A stretch of 64,000 nucleotides of DNA, taken from NCBI GenBank assembly GCA_965215995.1, contig OZ244128.1, positions 4,154,001 through 4,218,000 of the forward strand, in the 5' to 3' direction. The DNA comes from SZUA-309 sp965215995. Its GTDB lineage: Bacteria; Pseudomonadota; Gammaproteobacteria; Pseudomonadales; Azotimanducaceae. Below, piece after piece: positions 8,976 to 16,079 of this stretch. How positions within the stretch are numbered: the first letter of the stretch is position 1; each line of letters starts with the position of its first letter. The notes below the pieces were generated by a model that ran no database searches, was not told the origin of the DNA, and worked only from the letters and a program-made list of their open reading frames with translations. A program made the position numbers and the translations under genes.

Positions 8976-9428
8976 ATGGACCAGGACAGCCCACTGACCG
9001 ACAAGGTAAAACGCACCGGCGGCTGTGCGTGTGGTGAAATTCGCTACGGCTTTTACGAGCCCATCGTCGCCCAGGTTGCCTGCCACTGCCGGGACTGTCA
9101 GTACGCCTCCGGCGGTGGACCGGCTTACGTGGTGAGCGTGCGCCGGGACGAGTTCAGGATCACCAAGGGGCGACCAAAAGAGTTCACCACCCTTTCAGAA
9201 GCAGGCAATCACGTGACGAGGCTGTTCTGCGGCGACTGCGGCAGCCCGATCTACTCTTACAATGACGCAAGCGATGAGTTCTGCGGGGTAAAGGTGGGCA
9301 GCCTGGATGATCCGGAACACTACAAGCCGCGAGTGCACATCTGGATGAGCGAGTCGCAGCCCTGGCACAAACGGGGGCTCTTCACCGCGCGTTTCCGGAA
9401 GAACCCGCCGATGCCGAAGTCGAGTTAA
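8976..9428 (+). CDS. GFA (glutathione-dependent formaldehyde-activating-like) family protein
   Basis: A 150-residue zinc protein of the GFA/CENP-V fold. Zinc-ligand cysteines are visible: CACG at residues 17-20, ACHCRDC at 35-41, and a C-terminal FCGDCGSPIY. Founding members speed the reaction of formaldehyde with glutathione, but most of this broad family has no proven activity. It starts 47 bp after the hydroxyacid dehydrogenase with an AAGGA ribosome site and runs into the hydroxyacid oxidase 17 bp later, so the three are probably co-transcribed. A role in trapping an aldehyde produced by the adjacent decarboxylase is a reasonable inference. Confidence 0.88.
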   Translation: MDQDSPLTDKVKRTGGCACGEIRYGFYEPIVAQVACHCRDCQYASGGGPAYVVSVRRDEFRITKGRPKEFTTLSEAGNHVTRLFCGDCGSPIYSYNDASDEFCGVKVGSLDDPEHYKPRVHIWMSESQPWHKRGLFTARFRKNPPMPKSS

Positions 9429-9445
9429 CCAGAGGCTTCTTGAGC

Positions 9446-10597
9446 ATGCCGCGTCCCATCACCTGTATCGATGATCTGCGTCGCCTGCATGAGGCTCGGG
9501 TACCGCGGATGTTTTACGACTATGCGGACTCCGGCTCCTGGTCGGAGTCCACCTACCGCGCCAACGAGTCGGATCTGCAGGAGATCCAGTTCAAACAGCG
9601 TGTGGCGGTGGACATGTCCGACCGGTCCATCGCCGGCACCATGGTGGGAGAGTCTGTGCGCATGCCTGTGGCGTTGGCACCCGTCGGGCTCACCGGCATG
9701 CAGCACGCGGACGGAGAGATCCTGGCGGCACGGGCGGCCGAGAAGTGGGGCGTGCCGTTCACGCTGTCGACCATGAGCATCTGTTCCATTGAAGATGTCG
9801 CCGCGGCGACGGATAAGCCGTTCTGGTTTCAGCTCTACGTGATGCGCGATCGGGGCTTCATTGGCCAACTCATCGATCGGGCCAAAGCGGCTGGCTGCTC
9901 GGCGCTGGTGCTGACGCTGGATCTGCAGATTCTCGGTCAACGGCACAAGGACCTGATCAACGGGTTGAGCACCCCGCCGAAGTTGACGCTCGGGAGCTTT
10001 CTCAACATGGCCATGCACCCGCGCTGGTGTCTCGGCATGCTGGGCACGCGCCGGCGCCAGTTCGGCAACATCATCGGTCATGCCGCTGGCATCAGTGACA
10101 TGACGTCGCTCTCAGCCTGGTCTGCGGAGCAGCTGGATCCGACGCTCACCTGGGCGGACGTGGCCTGGGTGAAGGAGCGTTGGGGCGGCAAGCTGATTCT
10201 GAAGGGCATCATGTGTGCCGAAGACGCGCGCCTGGCGGTGGAGTCCGGTGCGGATGCGCTGGTCGTTTCCAATCACGGCGGGCGTCAGCTCGATGGCGCG
10301 CCGTCATCCATCGCCGTGTTGCCTGAGGTGTTGGACGCCGTAGGCGATGCCATGGAAGTGTGGGTCGATGGCGGCATCCGTTCCGGTCAGGATGTCTTCA
10401 GGGCATTGGCCCTGGGTGCCAGTGGCACCCTGATCGGCCGCGCCTACGTCTATGGCCTGGGTGCTCTGGGTGAAGCCGGCGTTAGCCGATGCCTGGACAT
10501 CATCGCCAACGAGCTGGATCTGACCATGGCCTTCTGCGGCCTGCGAAACATTGGCGATGTGGACGCCAGCGTGCTCTGGAGATCACCCGCCGGTTAG
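9446..10597 (+). CDS. FMN-dependent 2-hydroxyacid oxidase/dehydrogenase (LldD/MdlB-like)
   Basis: A 383-residue TIM-barrel flavoprotein that oxidises L-2-hydroxyacids such as lactate, glycolate or mandelate to 2-oxoacids. FMN-binding blocks are seen: MPVALAPVGLTGMQHADGE, QLYVMRD and the C-terminal WVDGGIRSGQDVFRALALGA. The active-site His and Arg sit in VVSNHGGRQLDG. ATG 9446 is preferred over the TTG at 9440 because an AGAGG lies at 9431. It follows the GFA gene by 17 bp. With the ThDP decarboxylase it could form the two central steps of a mandelate-like path. L-lactate or glycolate oxidation is the simpler alternative. Confidence 0.9.
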   Translation: MPRPITCIDDLRRLHEARVPRMFYDYADSGSWSESTYRANESDLQEIQFKQRVAVDMSDRSIAGTMVGESVRMPVALAPVGLTGMQHADGEILAARAAEKWGVPFTLSTMSICSIEDVAAATDKPFWFQLYVMRDRGFIGQLIDRAKAAGCSALVLTLDLQILGQRHKDLINGLSTPPKLTLGSFLNMAMHPRWCLGMLGTRRRQFGNIIGHAAGISDMTSLSAWSAEQLDPTLTWADVAWVKERWGGKLILKGIMCAEDARLAVESGADALVVSNHGGRQLDGAPSSIAVLPEVLDAVGDAMEVWVDGGIRSGQDVFRALALGASGTLIGRAYVYGLGALGEAGVSRCLDIIANELDLTMAFCGLRNIGDVDASVLWRSPAG

Positions 10598-10603
10598 GCC
10601 GAA

Positions 10604-11269
10604 TCAGTAGAGGCCCTCTCCCGTGCCGAAGTAGAAGATGGCGTCGAGGATGAGGAAGATACCGAACCCTGCCAACAGGATCGGCAGGAGCACGCCGCCG
10701 ATTCTCTCCAGCCAGACACTGATTTTGTCGAGCAGCCCGCGTGCCTTCGATCCCATGACCAGTGTCAGCAGCGGCACCAACGAGAACGGCAGCATGTAGG
10801 CCAGGTTGTAGCCGCCGAGTACGGCAAGGCTACTTGCCAGGCCGAGCTCGGCCTTCAGGATCTCATCAATGGCGACGAAGTACGGTAGCCCGAAAGGTAT
10901 GCCGATGAAGTTGACAATCGCCCCGGTCGTGAACGCCGATAGGGGTGTTCCGGGTGTGACAATCTCGGTTTCGGTGGTGGCACTGCTTCGGCGACTCAAC
11001 CAGGCGACGTAGAGCAGGATGACGCCCAGAACGACACCCAATACGTACCCTACCGTCCCCGGATTGACCATGAACTCCGTGAGCTCGTCAAAGGCCAGGG
11101 CGATGAGAATGCCGGAACTGAAGTAGGCGACGGTGTGACCCGCCAGTGCGGCGGTGCTGAGCAGCACGCCACGAGGACGGGCTACCAGGTGGACGAGCAG
11201 TGCGAACAGCACCGGGTTAGCCACATCGCCCAGGAGGACGGGTATCAGGATCAGAAACAACTCGCTCAT
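10604..11269 (-). CDS. GAP/LysE-like integral membrane protein
   Basis: A 221-residue protein with about six hydrophobic segments: SELFLILIPVLLGDVANPVLFALLVHL at the start, then TAALAGHTVAYFSSGILIAL, VGYVLGVVLGVILLYVAWL, NFIGIPFGLPYFVAI, LAYMLPFSLVPLLTLVMG and IGGVLLPILLAGFGIFLILDAIF. It resembles the GAP family (Sap/SfLAP), which shares the LysE exporter fold. MSELF at 11269 is preferred to the earlier ATG because it starts the first membrane helix. Its 3' end faces the hydroxyacid oxidase 7 bp away. The transported substrate is unknown. Confidence 0.75.
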   Translation of the reverse strand: MSELFLILIPVLLGDVANPVLFALLVHLVARPRGVLLSTAALAGHTVAYFSSGILIALAFDELTEFMVNPGTVGYVLGVVLGVILLYVAWLSRRSSATTETEIVTPGTPLSAFTTGAIVNFIGIPFGLPYFVAIDEILKAELGLASSLAVLGGYNLAYMLPFSLVPLLTLVMGSKARGLLDKISVWLERIGGVLLPILLAGFGIFLILDAIFYFGTGEGLY

Positions 11270-11399
11270 GGCGCGGATCCGCTTGGCGTGGCCGGATTCT
11301 AGCACCGGGATGACGTTGCCAATCGCTCGCGGTACTCAATGCTGGCGGGGAGAGCGCCGATCAGGTACTACTGCCGCATCACTCAGCACAGGAGCGATC

Positions 11400-12260
11400 A
11401 TGCCTCTGGATACTCGAATGGTGGGCGAGTCGACCCGCACCTTTACCCACGACGTGGATGCCCGCTGGATCATGGCTTATGCAGCCGGCCTGGGAGATCT
11501 GAATCCGTGCTACATGGACACCAAAGCGGGCACTGTGACCGCTCACCCGGTGTTTCCGGTCTGTCTCGAGTGGCCGGTCATCCTGTCGAGCCGAGAGCTT
11601 CCCGGCTACGAATCGACCACCCGGGAAGAAGGTGCAAGAGGGGTTCACGCCGCCCACGACCTGCACCTGTACCGGCCGATTCGGGCGGGGGAAAAACTGA
11701 CCACCCAGGCGACCATCATTTCTCTGCAATCCATCAGACCAGGCGCCGCCCAGATGACGCGACTGGACACCACGGATGCGAGTGGGGAGCTGGTTTGCAG
11801 AACCTACCAGCTCGGGATCAGCCGGGGTGTGGCCACGACCGGCGAACCGGCGGAGGTTGAGTCCGCGCCGACGTTGCCGGTGAGAGGTGATGGTGACGAG
11901 CACATCGCCAGCTACCCCATTCAGGTACCCGCTGGTGCCGCGCACGTCTACACCGAGTGCGCGCGCATCTGGAATCCCATCCACACGGATCGGGCGGTGG
12001 CCCTCGCTGCGGGGTTGCCGGACATCATTCTGCACGGCACGGCGACCATGGCGCTCGCTGTCAGCCGATTGGTGAACGAGTATCTGGATGCCGAGCCCAG
12101 AAGGGTCAGGCGGCTGGGTGGGCGCTTTGCCGCGATGGTGCTGATGCCGTCGACGCTGTTACTCGAGGTGGCGGCAGTGGAAGACGGGGTGATTCACTAT
12201 GACGTGCTCACCGAGGACGGGCAGAAGGCGTTTCAGAATGCCTATCTCTGCTTCGAGTAG
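11400..12260 (+). CDS. Double-hotdog MaoC-like dehydratase/hydratase
   Basis: A 286-residue protein with two hotdog domains. The N-terminal half (residues 1-145) has the FAS1-type dehydratase look (FTHDVDARWIMAYAAGLGDLNP and AHPVFPVCLEWP). The C-terminal half (about 160-286) has the hydratase motif: NPIHTDRAVALAAGLPDIILHGT, with the Asp/His pair of R-specific enoyl-CoA hydratases. It would hydrate or dehydrate enoyl-CoA or hydroxyacyl-CoA esters in fatty acid or steroid side-chain turnover. The ATG at 11400 has GGAG 5 nt upstream. It stands alone between a divergent membrane protein and a convergent nnrS. Confidence 0.82.
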   Translation: MPLDTRMVGESTRTFTHDVDARWIMAYAAGLGDLNPCYMDTKAGTVTAHPVFPVCLEWPVILSSRELPGYESTTREEGARGVHAAHDLHLYRPIRAGEKLTTQATIISLQSIRPGAAQMTRLDTTDASGELVCRTYQLGISRGVATTGEPAEVESAPTLPVRGDGDEHIASYPIQVPAGAAHVYTECARIWNPIHTDRAVALAAGLPDIILHGTATMALAVSRLVNEYLDAEPRRVRRLGGRFAAMVLMPSTLLLEVAAVEDGVIHYDVLTEDGQKAFQNAYLCFE

Positions 12261-12304
12261 CGCCCGCAACAAGTCCCGGCCATGGCGAGCGTCACCTTGC
12301 TGAT

Positions 12305-13447
12305 CTACGCACCGGTCTCCGCATCCGCCCGGGGTCGGGTGAGAATGGGCCAGTAGCTGAAAAAGAAGGTGGCGAAGGCGAGCGTCCAGAACACGCCGGC
12401 AAGCCACAGCCACTGAACGTAGCTGTCTGGCACTAAAAGCGGACCGATTACGCGGCTCGCCGCGGCCAGATGAATGGCCGGAAAGCAGATGAGCTCAGGA
12501 GGTCCGGCTGCCAGCGCTCGTCCCGTGTGGCCGAGGGCGCTACGCGTCATCATGGCCAGCATCAACGAAGCCATGGCACCGACCGTGAGAGCGTGCATTG
12601 CCAGGGAGGGTTCCAACCCGCGAAGCAGGAAGTGCACGGGGATCCACAGGTAGGCGAGGGGTAGAGCCAGCAGCAGCGGGTTGCCGAGCGTTCGCCATGA
12701 CCGCCAGCCCGCCAGGCGGACCAAGTGCACGAGCGCACTGCCCAGGCAGAACGCCGACCAGGCTGCACCGTCAGCACCGGGTGCGAAGAGGTCGAGAAGG
12801 AGCATGCCGAGCGCCGAGCCGATTACCATGGCCTCCAGCGGCAGCCAGCGCCTCGGCGCCAGGCCTGCGATGGCGTTCTGCGAGAAGGCGGGAATGACCC
12901 GGCCGCCGACAACGATCATGAGCAGCAGAATCATGTCCATGGCGATGGTCGTGCTGGCCATACCTTGGAAAGCGCCACGTATGGCCAACCCATGCAGGAC
13001 GGCGGCAGCGGTCAGTCCCAGCAGGAGGACGGGCACGAAGTAGTTACGGCGATTTCGGGATCTCAGGATGGGTGCACCGATCAGGGCCGCTGCAGAGAAG
13101 AGAAAGCCGCCATCGAGCAGGATTGGCAGCATGCCGGGACTCAGCCAGTTGGCCAGCCGCGCGGCCAGCCAGAGACCGAACAGGGCGGCGAGCCGGCCGC
13201 GGTCGGCGGTGGGCAGCCCGGTCCAGTTCCGCACGGCGGTGAGCAGGAAACCGACGATGACGGCGGTCGCAAATCCGAAGATCATTTCGTGTGCGTGCCA
13301 GAGCAGAGGCGACACGCTGGGCTGTGGGGCCTCCGCGATAGCGTAGTTCAGTATCCACAGCGGAACGCTGAGCAGTGCGAAACCGGCGGCACCCAGGTAG
13401 AAAGGGCGGAAGCCGACGCTGAGAAAGCTGCTGTTCAATCCTGCCAC
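12305..13447 (-). CDS. nnrS: NnrS family haem/copper membrane protein
   Basis: A 380-residue polytopic membrane protein with about twelve hydrophobic segments. The NnrS signature is clear at the N terminus: SVGFRPFYLGAAGFALL, then LLWHAHEMIFGFATAVIVGFLLTAVRNWTG. NnrS proteins are associated with nitric-oxide tolerance and nitrogen-oxide metabolism and bind haem and copper. Here there is no denitrification gene nearby, so the gene probably serves nitrosative stress protection. I see no convincing FNR/NNR-type box in the 189 bp upstream gap shared with the ParA gene. Confidence 0.93.
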   Translation of the reverse strand: MAGLNSSFLSVGFRPFYLGAAGFALLSVPLWILNYAIAEAPQPSVSPLLWHAHEMIFGFATAVIVGFLLTAVRNWTGLPTADRGRLAALFGLWLAARLANWLSPGMLPILLDGGFLFSAAALIGAPILRSRNRRNYFVPVLLLGLTAAAVLHGLAIRGAFQGMASTTIAMDMILLLMIVVGGRVIPAFSQNAIAGLAPRRWLPLEAMVIGSALGMLLLDLFAPGADGAAWSAFCLGSALVHLVRLAGWRSWRTLGNPLLLALPLAYLWIPVHFLLRGLEPSLAMHALTVGAMASLMLAMMTRSALGHTGRALAAGPPELICFPAIHLAAASRVIGPLLVPDSYVQWLWLAGVFWTLAFATFFFSYWPILTRPRADAETGA

Positions 13448-13563
13448 TCGTTGTTGTTTTGCTTTTTGGTTGTTCTCACCGTCATCTGTCAGCGTTGCCG
13501 ATTCAGCCGACCGATCTCACATTTACCTTAGGTTTTACTCGAGCGGTGTGCGCTAACCCATTA

Positions 13564-13577
13564 TTCTTTATAAAGAA
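13564..13577. promoter_or_regulatory. 14-bp perfect palindrome in the nnrS-parA divergent region
   Basis: TTCTTTATAAAGAA is a perfect dyad in an AT-rich patch, 60 bp before the ParA start and 117 bp before nnrS. It could be an operator or simply part of the promoter (TATAAA). No cognate regulator is encoded beside it. Confidence 0.35.
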
Positions 13578-13636
13578 ATTTGCAAAACCAATGGCTGCCG
13601 TGTAGGTTGCCGTCAACTCTGTCGAGGACGTCTGCA

Positions 13637-14368
13637 TTGGCTGTTCGCAAGATCGTCATTCTCAACCCGAAAGGGGGTTCCGGTAAAACCACCATCGCAA
13701 CCAATCTGGCGGCTTACTACGCAAGTGCGGGCCAGCCGTCCGCGATCATGGACTATGACTCGCAAGGCTCGAGCACGCGTTGGCTGAGCCGGCGTTCGCC
13801 GGAGAGTCCGTACATTCATGGCATCGCCACCTATGAGAATCACGCCGGTCAGACCCGCTCGTTTGCCCTTCGGGTGCCGGTTGAGGTGGAGCGCGTTGTT
13901 GTCGACACGCCGGCAGCCTTCAACAAGCACGAGCTGATGGACTACGTGCGTGGCGCCGACAAGATCCTGGTGCCCGTGCTGCCGTCGGAGATCGACATCC
14001 ATGCCGCCACGCGAACCATCGCCGACCTGTTGCTGGTAGCCAAGATCGCCCGACATGATGATCGGCTTGCCGTGGTCGCCAATCGGGTCAAGCGCAACAC
14101 GGTGGTGTTCCGCTCCCTGATGAAGTTCCTCGAGTCCCTGGAGATACCCGTGGCCGCCGTGCTCCGGGATACCCAGAACTACATTCGAACCGCCTCCGAG
14201 GGTCAGGGTCTGGTGGAGCTGAAGAAAGCCGATGTGACCAAAGACCTGGTGCAGTGGAAGCGCCTGGTTGCCTGGCTGGAATCGGACAACCCGCGGCCCA
14301 GAGCAGAGCCGGAGCCCATTCCCGTTTCGGGTGGATCGAGGCTCCGGCCACACTATCGTCTGCAATGA
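13637..14368 (+). CDS. Orphan ParA/MinD-family ATPase
   Basis: A 243-residue P-loop ATPase. The start chosen is TTG at 13637 with GAGG nine bases upstream; this puts the family-typical MAVRKIVILNPKGGSGKTT at the very N terminus. The deviant Walker A is KGGSGKTT, the A' motif DYDSQGSS, and Walker B VVVDTPA. There is no N-terminal DNA-binding extension and no ParB or parS nearby, so this is not a plasmid or chromosome partition pair. Orphan ParAs position cargo such as chemoreceptors, carboxysomes or enzyme clusters. Its stop overlaps the next start (ATGA), so it leads an operon of metabolic enzymes. Confidence 0.9.
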   Translation: MAVRKIVILNPKGGSGKTTIATNLAAYYASAGQPSAIMDYDSQGSSTRWLSRRSPESPYIHGIATYENHAGQTRSFALRVPVEVERVVVDTPAAFNKHELMDYVRGADKILVPVLPSEIDIHAATRTIADLLLVAKIARHDDRLAVVANRVKRNTVVFRSLMKFLESLEIPVAAVLRDTQNYIRTASEGQGLVELKKADVTKDLVQWKRLVAWLESDNPRPRAEPEPIPVSGGSRLRPHYRLQ

Positions 14369-14778
14369 CCGAATCTCGCCCGGACGGATTCGAGATCGCC
14401 GCGGGCACCGACCCGGCGGAAGATCTGATCGGGCCTTTCTACCTCAAGCGCAGCGGCGATCACTGCGAAACCGGCCTGCTCACCGAATCGCGCCACACCA
14501 ACAAGCTCGGCACCGTGCACGGCGGTGTGTTGATGACTTTCGCCGACTACACGCTTTGTGCTGTCGGCAAAACCGGCAGCTCGGACGACAGCATCGTCAC
14601 CGTTTCTCTAACCACCGAATTCGTTCGCGCCGCGCCCGCTGCCGAATGGCTCAGGGGCGAAGGCACTATCAGCCGACGCACCCGGTCGCTGGTTTTCGTT
14701 CAGGGGCGACTGTGTCATGGTGATTCCGTCATCATGACCTTCAGTGGTATCGGCAAGAGAATCCCGGGGGAAACCTGA
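14365..14778 (+). CDS. PaaI-like hotdog thioesterase
   Basis: A 137-residue single-hotdog protein of the PaaI/YdiI type, expected to hydrolyse acyl-CoA or aryl-CoA thioesters. The helix motif TNKLGTVHGGVLMTFADYTL contains the family HGG signature, and the strand SIVTVSLTTEFVRAA follows. The ATG at 14365 overlaps the ParA stop by four bases, which decides this start over earlier codons and implies translational coupling. The aminotransferase begins 2 bp after its stop. The ParA-thioesterase pairing recurs in my recollection of gammaproteobacterial genomes, but its purpose is unknown. Confidence 0.87.
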   Translation: MTESRPDGFEIAAGTDPAEDLIGPFYLKRSGDHCETGLLTESRHTNKLGTVHGGVLMTFADYTLCAVGKTGSSDDSIVTVSLTTEFVRAAPAAEWLRGEGTISRRTRSLVFVQGRLCHGDSVIMTFSGIGKRIPGET

Positions 14779-14780
14779 TC

Positions 14781-16079
14781 ATGTGGACCGACGAGAACGC
14801 TGCGTCAGCGGCGCTGTTTGACCGTGCCCGGGCGGTGATGCCGGGCGGCAGCACCCGGGCGGCCGTCTGGCTCAATCCGTACCCGCCGTACGTGGCCAGA
14901 GGCGAAGGTGCTTACGTCTACGATGTGGATGGCACCGAGTATCTGGATCTGACCAACAACCTGGGTGTGCTCATCCACGGCCATGCGCATCCGGACGTGG
15001 TGGCAGCCGTCCGCGACCAGGCAGGTCTTGGCAGCTGCTTCGCGCTACCCACCGCATCCGAGGTGGCGCTCGCGGAACTCATCTGCAGCCGCGTGGCGGG
15101 TTTCGAGCGGATCCGCTTCATCAATACCGGATCGGAAGCCGTGGGCCTGGCCCTGAAGATCGCACGGTCGTTTACCGGCCGATCGAAGATCGTGAAGCTG
15201 GAGGGCGTCTATCACGGCTCCAACGATTTCGCCGAGATCAGCAACTACTCGACGCCGGAAAACTGGGGCAACACGCCTGCCGCGGTGCCGACAGTACGCG
15301 GCACGCCCGCCGGGGTGCTCGATTCCGTGCTGGTGACCCCCGCCAACGATCTGGCCGCTGCAGCGACGCTGCTCGAGGAGCAGGCGAGCGAGATTGCCGC
15401 GGTGATCGTCGATCCCGTACCACCGAGGACGGGCATGCAGCCATTGGCTGCAGAGTTCGTGGCCGGGTTGCGCACGTTGACCCGGTCACTGGGCATTCTG
15501 CTCATCTACGACGAAGTGATTGCCTTCCGCTTTGGCTATGGCGGAGCGCAGACCCGCTTTGGCGGCGAGCCGGATCTGACCGCGCTGGGCAAGATCATTG
15601 GTGGCGGTTATCCGGTCGGAGCGGTGGCGGGTTCAGCCGAGGTGATGGAGGCAACGGCCAAGGACGTGGGCTCCAGCGGCACCTTTACCGCCAATCCGGT
15701 GACCATGCGGGCAGGTCATGCTTCCATGAACCTGCTCACGCCGGAGCGCTTCGCAGCGCTGGATGCGCTCGGTGAGCGGATGGTGAGTACGGCAGATGGA
15801 CTCTTCGCGGAAGCCGGGATCAACGGCCAGGTCTGCGGGACCGGATCCATTGCCAGCATCTACTTTCATGATCGTGAGGTGCGCGATTACCGAAGCTACT
15901 TCAAGCAGCCCGCCGAGACGGCCGCGTCCGATGCTTTTCATCTTGCCATGCTCAAGCGGGGCGTGTTGATCGCGCCCACGGCCACCTGCTTTTTTTCCAC
16001 CGTGGTCAGTACTGCGGATGAAGACCGCTTCCTGAATGCGTTCCGGGAAAGCCTGACTGAAGTGCGCGACGCGCTCTGA
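14781..16079 (+). CDS. PLP-dependent class III aminotransferase, possibly beta-amino-acid specific
   Basis: A 432-residue fold-type I enzyme. It starts with RARAVMPGGSTRAAVWLNPYPPYVARGEGAYVYDVDG, a head shared by glutamate-1-semialdehyde aminomutases and beta-phenylalanine aminotransferases. Conserved blocks include NTGSEAVGLALKIAR, VYHGSNDF, YDEVIAFRF and the PLP lysine Lys271 in LGKIIGGGYPVG. The R-group reading towards beta-amino acids comes from overall resemblance and from the downstream DmpA/BapA-type peptidase; glutamate-semialdehyde activity is less likely because no hem genes are near. The stop and the acylase start share bases (TGATG), so they are coupled. Confidence 0.86.
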   Translation: MWTDENAASAALFDRARAVMPGGSTRAAVWLNPYPPYVARGEGAYVYDVDGTEYLDLTNNLGVLIHGHAHPDVVAAVRDQAGLGSCFALPTASEVALAELICSRVAGFERIRFINTGSEAVGLALKIARSFTGRSKIVKLEGVYHGSNDFAEISNYSTPENWGNTPAAVPTVRGTPAGVLDSVLVTPANDLAAAATLLEEQASEIAAVIVDPVPPRTGMQPLAAEFVAGLRTLTRSLGILLIYDEVIAFRFGYGGAQTRFGGEPDLTALGKIIGGGYPVGAVAGSAEVMEATAKDVGSSGTFTANPVTMRAGHASMNLLTPERFAALDALGERMVSTADGLFAEAGINGQVCGTGSIASIYFHDREVRDYRSYFKQPAETAASDAFHLAMLKRGVLIAPTATCFFSTVVSTADEDRFLNAFRESLTEVRDAL

